Assembly (NCBI RefSeq): GCF_004136015.1
Contig: NZ_CP024866.1
Location: forward strand, 5,367,969 to 5,431,968
DNA length: 64,000 bases
DNA from: Pseudomonas sp. ACM7
Lineage (GTDB): Bacteria; Pseudomonadota; Gammaproteobacteria; Pseudomonadales; Pseudomonadaceae
Direction of reading: 5' to 3'
The translations under genes were made by a program, and so were the position numbers. Under the pieces are notes generated by a model, which was not told the origin of the DNA, did no database searches, and was given only the letters and a program-made list of their open reading frames with translations. Shown here in pieces: positions 35,806 through 45,400 of this stretch (positions within the stretch are counted from its first letter, which is position 1; each line of letters begins with the position of its first letter).

Positions 35806-37447
35806 AGACGCGCTCCTTGAAGAGGTCGATGCCAATACGCTGATAGGTGTCGATGAAACGCTCGTCTTCGGTACGTTGTTCGATGTACACGTCGATCAGC
35901 TTTTCAATCACATCAGGCATGGCTTCCTGGGCGAAGGATGGGCCGAGGATCTTGCCCAGGCTCGCATCGCGACTGGCGCTGCCACCGAGGGACACCTGAT
36001 AGAACTCTTCGCCTTTCTTGTCCACCCCGAGAATGCCGATGTGGCCGACGTGGTGGTGACCACAGGCGTTCATGCAGCCGGAGATGTTCAGGTCCAGTTC
36101 GCCGATATCGAACAGGTAATCCAGGTCTTCGAAGCGACGCTGGATCGACTCGGCGATCGGGATCGACTTGGCGTTGGCCAGGGAGCAGAAGTCGCCGCCC
36201 GGGCAGCAGATGATGTCGGTCAGCAAGCCGATGTTCGGCGTGGCGAAACCCTGTTCGCGCAACTCGCCCCACATCGCGAACAGTTGAGTCTGCTCAACGT
36301 CGGCCAGAATGATGTTCTGCTCGTGGGAGGTGCGCAACTGACCGAAGCTGTAACGGTCGGCCAGGTCGGCAACGGCATCGAGCTGCTTGTCGGTGATGTC
36401 GCCCGGTGCAACGCCGGTCGGCTTCAGGGACAGGGTCACGGCTACATAACCGGGCTTCTTGTGAGCCAGGGTATTGCGGGTGCGCCAGCGCGCGAAGCCC
36501 GGGTGTTCTTTATCGAGTTCGGCCAACGCCAGGGCCTGGTTGTCCAGAGCCTTGTACTCCGGATCAACGAAGTGTTTGGCCACGCGATGCACTTCGGCTT
36601 CGGTCAGCGTGGTCTGGCCACCGCGAAGGTGTTCCATCTCTGCGTCGACTTTTTGCGCGAAGACTTCAGGGGTCAAAGCCTTGACCAGAATCTTGATCCG
36701 CGCCTTGTACTTGTTGTCACGACGGCCGTAGCGGTTGTAGACCCTCAGGATGGCGTCGAGGTAGCTCAACAGGTCTTGCCACGGCAGGAATTCATTGATG
36801 AACGCGCCCACCACCGGGGTACGGCCGAGACCGCCACCCACCAGCACACGGAAGCCCAGCTCGCCAGCAGCGTTGTGCACCGGCTCAAGGCCGATGTCAT
36901 GGACTTCGATGGCCGCACGGTCGGAAGTCGAACCGTTGATGGCGATCTTGAACTTGCGCGGCAAGTAAGCGAATTCAGGGTGGAACGTGGTCCATTGGCG
37001 GACGATCTCGCACCACGGGCGCGGATCGATCAGCTCGTCGGCAGCGACACCGGCGAACTGGTCAGTGGTGACGTTGCGCAAGCAGTTGCCGCTGGTCTGG
37101 ATAGCGTGCATTTGCACGGTCGCCAGCTCTGCAAGGATGTCCGGGATGTCTTCCAGCGCCGGCCAGTTGAACTGTACGTTCTGCCGGGTGCTGATGTGGG
37201 CATAGCCCTTGTCGAAGTCACGGGCAATCCTGGCCATCATTCGCGTCTGGCGCGAAGTCAGTTGGCCGTAAGGCACCGCCACCCGCAACATCGGCGCGAA
37301 GCGCTGGATATAAAGGCCATTTTGCAGGCGCAGAGGGCGGAATTCTTCTTCGCTCAGCTCGCCTGCCAGATAGCGTCGGGTCTGATCACGGAACTGCTTG
37401 ACGCGGTCCTCGATGATCCGCTGATCGTACTCGTCGTATACGTACAT
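35789..37447 (-). CDS. cysI: Nitrite/sulfite reductase (hemoprotein) CysI
   Basis: A 552-residue siroheme/4Fe-4S reductase of the nitrite/sulfite reductase family. The cluster and siroheme cysteines are at Cys415 and Cys421 (CCPGGDFC) and Cys458 and Cys462 (SGCMNAC), followed by GHHHVGHIG. Two ferredoxin-like half domains (VAVPYGQLTSRQTRMM..., YVAVTLSLKPTG...) flank them. It reduces sulfite to sulfide in the cytoplasm for cysteine synthesis. ATG 37447 has AGGAC upstream. In Pseudomonas this enzyme is the main assimilatory sulfite reductase; CysB control is expected, though I cannot point to a site. The 294-base gap upstream (37448-37741) presumably holds its promoter. Confidence 0.95.
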   Translation of the reverse strand: MYVYDEYDQRIIEDRVKQFRDQTRRYLAGELSEEEFRPLRLQNGLYIQRFAPMLRVAVPYGQLTSRQTRMMARIARDFDKGYAHISTRQNVQFNWPALEDIPDILAELATVQMHAIQTSGNCLRNVTTDQFAGVAADELIDPRPWCEIVRQWTTFHPEFAYLPRKFKIAINGSTSDRAAIEVHDIGLEPVHNAAGELGFRVLVGGGLGRTPVVGAFINEFLPWQDLLSYLDAILRVYNRYGRRDNKYKARIKILVKALTPEVFAQKVDAEMEHLRGGQTTLTEAEVHRVAKHFVDPEYKALDNQALALAELDKEHPGFARWRTRNTLAHKKPGYVAVTLSLKPTGVAPGDITDKQLDAVADLADRYSFGQLRTSHEQNIILADVEQTQLFAMWGELREQGFATPNIGLLTDIICCPGGDFCSLANAKSIPIAESIQRRFEDLDYLFDIGELDLNISGCMNACGHHHVGHIGILGVDKKGEEFYQVSLGGSASRDASLGKILGPSFAQEAMPDVIEKLIDVYIEQRTEDERFIDTYQRIGIDLFKERVYAANN

Positions 37448-37741
37448 ATAAGTCCTGTTCTCAGGCTTGGGCCGGTCGGATCCAGTTGCGTTTTTCGCTA
37501 GCTGAAGTCTCCGATACTGCCTCGGCAATTCTGCGCGCACGGCCGCGCACTCCCAACGGAGCCGGGGCAAGATACCAGTTTGCAGTTATGCGCAAAAGTG
37601 ATGTTTGAGTATATGTAAAGAACCAAAACGACTAATGAAGGCCAATGAGGTAAAACCCACATTTGTGGTGCGGGCAATCATCGTCTTAACTGTGCTCGAG
37701 TCTTTATGCAATCACCGATAAAACCGACAAGAGGCGATGCA

Positions 37742-37855
37742 ATGAGCAACCCTACCAAAACGTCAAAACCCGATAGCACGGTCGATGCTTGGGCCATTCT
37801 GTTCCTGATCATCCTGGTCGTGAGCACAGCGGTATTTTGGGTCAGCCATCAATAA
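37742..37855 (+). CDS. Small single-pass membrane protein (37 aa)
   Basis: A 37-residue protein MSNPTKTSKPDSTVDAWAIL with a hydrophobic segment (AILFLIILVVSTAVFWV) and a short tail SHQ. AGAGGCG lies 7-11 bases upstream of the ATG. It is short but has a good start site, a clean stop and a typical single-pass design with a polar N-terminus. I do not recognise a function. It lies alone in the region between cysI and the periplasmic binding protein gene. Confidence 0.65.
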   Translation: MSNPTKTSKPDSTVDAWAILFLIILVVSTAVFWVSHQ

Positions 37856-37933
37856 CCGACCCCGTCCGGGCCCCATTCCGACGATTGTCGGACAATAACC
37901 GGAATAAACGCCGTTTTCCGGGACTTCGCTGGC

Positions 37934-37939
37934 TATAAT
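37934..37939 (+). promoter_or_regulatory. Probable sigma-70 -10 element (TATAAT)
   Basis: A perfect TATAAT stands 34 bases before the ATG of the periplasmic binding protein gene. The -35 region 17 bases upstream (CCGTTT) is a poor match. An inverted repeat ATTGTC-G-GACAAT at 37884-37896 lies upstream and could be an operator. Confidence 0.45.
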
Positions 37940-37972
37940 GCGCGGCGAATTGCCGGGGGGCTCGGACGATCA

Positions 37973-39046
37973 ATGTTGAAGTTTTTCTACTCATTCCTGC
38001 TGATGTGCGGCGCGGTTTATGGACCCGGTGTGCGCGCGGAATCGGTGTTGTTCCTGAATCCCGGAGCCACTCAGGAAGCCTTCTGGGTCAGTTACTCGCA
38101 ATTCATGCAGGCGGCAGCCACGGATCTGGGCATTGATCTGCGAATTCTCTATTCCCGGCGCATGCCGGAGCTCACGCTGGCGCAAGCCCGTCAGGCGCTG
38201 CAAGGCCCCGAGCGTCCGGACTATCTGGTTTTCGTCAACGAACAGTACGTCGCCCCACAGATCATTCGCCTGGCCCAGGGCAGCGGGGTGAAGCTGTTTA
38301 TGGTCAACGCGTCCCTGACGGCCAATCAAATGAGCCTGCTGGGTGAGCGCCCTGAGCGCTTGGGCAGCCTGGTGCCCAACGACGAGGAGGGTGGCTACCT
38401 GATGCTCAAGGAACTGATTCGCCAGCATCCGCCCGCGGCGCCCGGTCAGGTCATCGAGTTGCTGGCGTTTTCCGGCCTGAAGATCACCCCTTCGGCGCAA
38501 CTGCGCGAGCAAGGCATGATGCGGGCCTTGGCCGAACACCCGGAAGTGCACTTGCGCCAACTGGTTTACAGTGGCTGGACCCGGGAACGGGCGTATGAAC
38601 AGGCCAAACTGCTGTTCAAGCGTTACCCGAAGGTCTCGCTGGTGTGGTCAGCCAATGACGAAATGGCGTTTGGCGCCATGCAGGCGTACTCGGAGGCGGG
38701 TGGGCTACCCGGCAAGGATGCGTTGTTCAGTGCGGTCAACACCTCGCCGGCGGCGTTGCAGGCGACGGTCGACGGACGCATCAGCGTGCTGTTGGGCGGG
38801 CACTTCACATTGGGCGGCTGGGCGCTGGTGGAGTTACATGATCTTGAGCAGGGCGTGGATCTCACCCATTACGGCGGCCGAGACCGGCGAATCCCGTTGT
38901 TGCAACTGATCGACAAGGCCCAGGCCAAGCGATTGCTGGCCATGGGAGAATCACCGGATTACGGCGTGAACTTCCGCCGTCTTTCAGCCAAGGGCCGGCC
39001 GACGTCGTATCGCTATCCGTTCAACCTGCAAACCTTGATGCGCTAA
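37973..39046 (+). CDS. Periplasmic binding protein-like, LacI/RbsB fold
   Basis: A 357-residue exported protein. The signal peptide FYSFLLMCGAVYGPGVRA precedes a type-1 periplasmic binding fold (SVLFLNPGATQEAFWVSYSQFMQAA, PDYLVFVNEQYVAPQIIRLAQ, VKLFMVNASL, and VWSANDEMAFGAMQAYSEAGG). This is the sugar-binding/LuxP-like class. No permease or ATPase gene is nearby, so it may serve a distant transporter or a sensor kinase instead of uptake. The sequence around it is ordinary Pseudomonas DNA. The convergent DUF2970 gene overlaps its last 4 bases. Confidence 0.85.
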   Translation: MLKFFYSFLLMCGAVYGPGVRAESVLFLNPGATQEAFWVSYSQFMQAAATDLGIDLRILYSRRMPELTLAQARQALQGPERPDYLVFVNEQYVAPQIIRLAQGSGVKLFMVNASLTANQMSLLGERPERLGSLVPNDEEGGYLMLKELIRQHPPAAPGQVIELLAFSGLKITPSAQLREQGMMRALAEHPEVHLRQLVYSGWTRERAYEQAKLLFKRYPKVSLVWSANDEMAFGAMQAYSEAGGLPGKDALFSAVNTSPAALQATVDGRISVLLGGHFTLGGWALVELHDLEQGVDLTHYGGRDRRIPLLQLIDKAQAKRLLAMGESPDYGVNFRRLSAKGRPTSYRYPFNLQTLMR

Positions 39047-39261
39047 ACCCCGGCCAGGTGCACCACCAGTTGCACGATGCCATACAGCGTCAATGCGAAC
39101 ACCGCGGTGAACAAAATCCCCAGAATCACGAAATGACTGGGCTTGCCGTGAGTGAAGTCCCGCGCCCGGTTCTTCCCGCTCTGCACCCCGAACGCTGCCG
39201 CTATGACGCTGTGCAGCATCTGCCAGAAAGTGGGCGGCTTGTTGTCGCCTGGATCGTCCAT
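39043..39261 (-). CDS. DUF2970 small membrane protein
   Basis: A 72-residue protein with a cytoplasmic N-terminus (PPTFWQMLHSVIAAAFGVQSGKNRARDF) and one C-terminal membrane segment (FVILGILFTAVFALTLYGIVQLVV). The WQMLHSVIAAAFGVQSGKNRARDF block is the DUF2970 signature. It is convergent with the periplasmic protein gene. No function is assigned. Confidence 0.88.
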   Translation of the reverse strand: MDDPGDNKPPTFWQMLHSVIAAAFGVQSGKNRARDFTHGKPSHFVILGILFTAVFALTLYGIVQLVVHLAGV

Positions 39262-39412
39262 AAACCCCTAGTCTCCCGTTTGAGTAAGACAAGCATAGAC
39301 AACCCACGGAAAGAAGATCGGCGCTGGCGCTACCCGGTATAAATATGTACCGCCCTGTACGGCAAACCTGCTGATTGACTGGTGCTTCATTTACAGCATC
39401 AGGTATTGCCAC

Positions 39413-42400
39413 ATGAGTGGAATCCCATCGGCCCAGGAAAAGGGCCTTCACAACCATTTCATCAAAAAAAAGCTGCACCATCGGATACGCCACCTGACCC
39501 CGGCAAACATCCGGGCCCTGGATCGGGCGAGAACACCAGGAGGCCTGGCCGAAAATGCCATGCCGGACTGGTTTCAGAAGGCCCCCAGCGACCAACGGCA
39601 AACTGTACGGGACGACCAGAAGCGCAGTCGAACCTCCAACGAAACCCTGGCCAAAACACTCGCCGGGCTCAAAGGGGTCACCGAATTCGCGCAACCGTTG
39701 CTCGAAGCGGCGTTGCAAAAAAAGTTCGGGTTGAAAGTTGATGTTGCGCAGACCTGGCTCTACGAGCCCTTTGCAGGCTCGCTGACCACTCGCCAGACCC
39801 TGCTGCAATTGGCACTGCGCAATTTTGAAGAAGACCAGGCGTTTGATGAAGGTGACGTCATTGCTGAACGAGGTATACGGGCTGCCTATCTGGAAACTCA
39901 AGGAGGACCTTACGGTTGGGACTATCCGGAAAAGGGCCCTTCAACGCGCTACAGGATCAAGAAGCTACCGATAAAACCCGCCGATTTCGCCTCGCTATGC
40001 CGTGAACTGGATATCGGCAAGCAGTATCAGGAACACCTGACGGCGATGTTTGACGCCGCGGACAGGGCGGCCACCGTGCGTACCCAAACGGTCGACGCGT
40101 GGAAGGACAGTCTGCGGGTGCATGCCCATATCGCCCGCCTCAAATCGCTGATCACGCCATCGGCCTACAGCACATTGCTGGCCGTGCTCAACGGCGACCA
40201 ATCGGCAGCACTGGACGGTGAGCGCGTCACTTGCAGTCAGTTACATGTGCTGGGGTCGCCTGTCAGTGAGCTGTTTGTCATTGGCGCAAGCCGGCGCAAA
40301 GGTAAAAAGGTCAACTTCAGCTGGACCAATCCCGGTGTAAACCTGTTTGACGTACTGGGTTACCAGGACTCGCGGATCATCGTCTGTATTCCGGGTGATC
40401 CGGTGGCGCCGGTCATGGAATATGCCTCGCTCAAGGCCTTTGAAAATGACCTGAGCTACAGGCTGCGCGATGTGAATTACCAGCGCTCTTTCCTCAGGCT
40501 CATCCCCCACGGTGATGCGGGCAAGTTCCTCGGCAAGATCAAGACTGCTCTGCAAACACTCAAATGGAACCCGGATTTCCCATACCGTAAAGAGACCCTC
40601 TTGGGGCACATGGACGGAATCTACGAAAATGTTTACCGGGACGAGCCGGCTCTTGATATCAGTGAAGAATTTTTTGACACGCAGCTGTTCGGCGAGCTGT
40701 ACACGCGGCACCAGACGCGCCTCAAGGAGACTGCCGAGCAACTGGCGGTGCCGACGGCCAAGGTCGATCATGACGCCTGGTATGAACGACTCGCCCGCTA
40801 TGCCGAGTGGGGACTGAACATACTCAACGTGGCCGCATTTTTTGTGCCCGGCCTGGGCGAGGTAATGATGGCCGTGATGGCTGTGCAACTGACCACAGAC
40901 ATTTATCACGGGGTTGAAGCCTGGAGCATCGGGGACACGGATCAGGCCTGGAGCTATTTGAAGTCAGTGGCCGTGAACATCGCATTCATGGCGGCTGTCG
41001 GCGCGGTTGCCAGTAAAGCGCCGAAAGTGCTGTCCACACCCATCGTTGATGGCCTGGTCAAGGTCAAATTGCCGTTTGGCAGCGAACAGTTGTGGCGGCC
41101 TGGCTTGACGCCTTACCTGAGCGACAGGGTCTTGCCGGCGGGGCTCAAGCCCGACACGCTTGGGCAGTATGAAGTGGGCGGCAAGACCTATATCAGGCTC
41201 GAAGGTAATGTCTACGAAAAAACCTTCGACCCCACGCTGAACAAATGGCGTCTCAAACACCCGACGGCCCCGGACGCTTACTCCCCCGTTCTTGAACACA
41301 ATGGTGAGGGCGCGTGGCGTCATCGTTTCGAGCGCCCGCTGGAGTGGGATCGTGCCACCTTGTTACGACGTCTTGGGCCGGTCACCGACGGTATTGACGC
41401 GGCGACGCTGGAGAAAATCGCCGATATCAGCGGCGTTAACGACGGCGTGCTGCGCAAGATCCATACGGATAACCTGCGCTTGCCATCAGCGTTATCCGAC
41501 ACGTTGCGGCAGTTTCAAATCGACCGTCAGCTTAATGACATGATTGAACAGATTCGTCTCGATCAGTCGGTGCCGGACAGCCGCTACAACGACGTCTTGC
41601 CGCAAGTGATCAATATGCCGCGCTGGCCGCAGGGGCGGGTGATCGACGTGTTCGACAATGCAAGCCTGAGCGGTGCTTCGTCCCGCTACGGTGAGGCGTC
41701 GACACCCGTGAAGCCGAACATCAGGATTTCCCGTGAGGATGTGTCTGCCGGGAAATTGCCCGAACGAGTGCTTGCGGCACTGGATGAGGAAGAAATTGTT
41801 CGCTTGCTGGGGGGGGAAGGTGCGCGGGTCGAGGCAGAGCGTGAAGCGGTTTTTCGACAACAGCTTGGCGCCCAGCTTTCGGGCAACAAAACCTCATTGT
41901 TCGACAAACTCAGCCAGGACTCCAAGGCAACATCGCGTGAAATTCAGGCGCTGCAACGTACTTTCCCCAGTCTATCGACGGACGCGGCGCAAGAAGTCCT
42001 GGCCAATGCCACAGCCAAGGAGCGGCTGCACATCAAACAAACCGGCCGACTCCCGAGCAGTCTGTTGCTCAAGGGGCGTGCGCGCGCCCGGGTGACTCGG
42101 CTGAACAAGGCCCTGGCCGGATTGCAGCTGGAGAGCATGGCGTCATCCGACAGCCAGCGCCTGGCGCTGCACAGCCTGGAAAAACTCCCCGGCTGGCCGA
42201 AAAACCTGCGCCTGGAAGTTCGTCAGGGCGATTGCGGTGGAAAACTGCTCGACAGCATCGGTAGCGAGACGGCCGAGCAAGTCAAATACCTGGTCAAGGA
42301 CGGCTATCAGCATCATCAAGCCAACCAGTTCCAGGCCTTCGACCAGCAAACAAACTCGTTGAACAGCGTGCCCAAAGAAGGCGACAACTTTTTCTCTTCG

Positions 42401-45400
42401 GTCATGCATGCGTTGCCGGGCGACGTCCGCACTCAGTTGGGCATGCCCAATGTGGCGCAGGGTGCCAAGTTACAAAAGACATTGACCACCTATGCCATGG
42501 GCCACCGTGACCAGATGATGGAAACCCTCGTGCCCAATGCCGCCACGCCACGATTCCGTCCGCCGGTGCGACTGGCCGACGGCAGGGTCGGCTACCCATT
42601 GAGTGGGCGAGGTGCCGGGGCAACGGTGAATTCCTCGTTGGTCTCCAGGTTGCGGGATGTCTATCCGAACTTCTCCGATGAGATGGCGGAATCGATGGTC
42701 ATCCAGCTTGCGCTGGATGGCATGACCGAAACGCAGATCGCCAATTTTCTGAACATGCGGGGCCGGGAATACGAGGCGCTGACGGCGCAGCTCGAACAAT
42801 GGGTACACAGCGGCGGCCAGAATACTGTCCGCCATCAAGTCGCACAAAACATTAAAGACGTCTGGCAGCAGAGGGGTATTTACGATGGCGATGCCAGTGT
42901 TTATCTGGACGTGGGCGCTGTAGACAGCTTGCCGGAACTGTCCGGCAACTTTCCCAACGTAAGTCGTCTGAATATGAGCGTTGGTGGAGTATTGAGTCAG
43001 ACACCGCAAGCCTTTGTGCGCCAGTTCCCCAACGCCCGGTCGCTAAGGTTGGGGATCCAGGATGGCGTCGATAGGGTTCAACTGGCCGAGAGGCTAAAGG
43101 CACTGCCGAGTATTCGTGAACTGCGGATGGCAGGGCCGCTGGGTCCGCAATTCACTGAAGCTGCCCAATCGGTGATAGACGCGATGCCACAACTGCAACG
43201 ATTGGACGTGATCGGCATGGCGGACGAGCTGGATGTCAGTCGCCTGACTCAACTGCATTCGTTGAGCGTGTACGGAACGACAGAGGCCTGGCCGACGGGC
43301 GCTCTGCAATTGCCGCAGCTCAGGTCGCTGGATCTCACCCACTCAAACGTCAAGACACTTCCCCCTGAATGGCTATCCGGTCATGAATCACTGTGGCCTG
43401 GCATGAAACTCAACTGGGCCAGGCTGAGCACTGAGGACTTCGTGAAGGCATACGAGTATGTGCACGACAATCCTGCGCATTTGCAGGATGCCGGGCAAAT
43501 GCTGGATCGTTATTGCCAAGGCACGCTACACAGCGCCCTGGAGACAAGCGACGAGCTTTCGAAGATTGCCCTTGGGCGAATGAAGGCTGAGGGGTTTGCA
43601 GGGCGGGCGTTGCTGGCACGGATCAATGCACTGCGCCAGGATGGACAGGTATTGCGACAGCAACTGGAGGCGTGGCAACAGCGAACACCAAGAGCCAATG
43701 GCCGGCAAGTCAACATTCGGGAACGAGAATCCGTTGCCCGGCGAATCCGTGAGTGCTGGCGTGATGGTCTGCGTAAACGCTATGGCGGTACGGAGGAGGC
43801 ACAATCTTCGCAACCTCAGGCCGGACCTTCAACGGTGCGGCCATGGCCTGTCATGCCGCGACAAATCATTTCATCGAATCTTGATTTGTCCGGCTGGGCG
43901 CTGGGCGATCTGCCTGAACTGCCAGCGCTGTCAGCAACGAATTTTGCCCATGTGCAAACCCTGCAAATGTCGGGTGTGGTGGCCTCATCCGAGGATTTCA
44001 GTCGTTTTTTGAGCGGCTTCACCGACATTCGCGGGTTGGATCTGAGTGGCAATCAACTGCAGGATCTTCCGTCGGCATTGGGCAACCTCGGAAAACTCAG
44101 TGATCTGCAGCTGAGCCGAAATCACCTGACAATTACCCCGAGTATGCAGCAACGCTTGAACCGGTTGTCTGCCCTTGAAAGCCTGGACTTGCGCTATAAC
44201 CGGCTCGATTCGCTGGATGTCAGCGCCATGACCCGCTTGAAGACCCTGCGTGTGGGTCATACCGCCATTAAAGACTGGCCAAAAGGTGCGTTGGACTTGT
44301 CCGGCCTCGACAGGCTCGAGTTGAACAACAGCGAGATCACGACGATTCCTGAGGCTGCCCTGACCGGCCATGACGCTCTAAGGATCGATATGATTGGCTG
44401 TCGGTTGACGGCCAAGGCCCGCACCGATTTGCTGGCGAGTACTTCTTCCGAAAATCCCATGGGTATCTCCAGAGCCAGCTTGCAGGCGGGCATTACCATG
44501 GGTGAACCAGAGTATTTTCCGGTTCTGGTCGCGCAAAATCCGGACTTGTTACTGCCGCTGCCCGTTGTACCTGGCAATGACCTGACACGCTTGACCCCGC
44601 AAGCCCGCTTGAAAAGGCTTGACCCGGATCTGCCAGGCGCCGATGCGATACAGATGATTGATGAACTGACGTTACGCCATGGCGGCGCTGGCCCCCTGTA
44701 TGAGCAACTGGCCAAATGGGACAGACAACATCAGGCATTGACGAAGACCCTGAACACATGGATCGAAACCCCACCACAGCAGATGGGTGAATCCTCTGTG
44801 TGGATTGCAGCCACCGAGCGTCGTCAGGCGGCTGACCGGATAATGGCGTGCTGGAGGCAGAACCTCCGCGGGGCGCAGGCCGTGGAGAGCGCATCGGGAG
44901 GTTATATCCTTGATCTGTCCGATAACCCCTTGGGCAATCTCCCGGCTCTACCCGCCGACTTCGCTCATGTCGGTGCGTTGAACCTGAACAACGTGTATCT
45001 GAGAGAAGAGGGGCTAAGCGATTTCCTCGGCGCGTTTACTCATGTTCATACCTTGGCGCTGAATGCCAACGCATTGAGTGCCTTGCCAGAGTCCGTGACC
45101 TCATTGAACAGCCTCAAGCGACTTTCTGCGGTCAATAACCGTTTGTCCAATGCGCCTCAGCTCCAGCGTCAGCTTGCAGGATTGAGCAACCTGGAGTCAT
45201 TGAACCTGGCGGAAAACTGGCTTGAGTCGCTGGATGTCAGCCCTCTTACCCGTTTGCAGGCCCTCGATCTGAGTGGCAATCGCCTGGTCATGTGGCCGCA
45301 GGGAGCGCTTCAGCTCCCCTCGCTCAGCGCACTGGATTTGCGCGACAACATGATCGAGTCCATTCCGCCGCTCCTGATGGCCGACGAGCGCAGGGTATTG

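Noticed and set aside
35540..37501. A 653-codon open frame antisense to cysI and the DUF934 gene
   Set aside because: Runs across two certain genes and has no domain or start signal.
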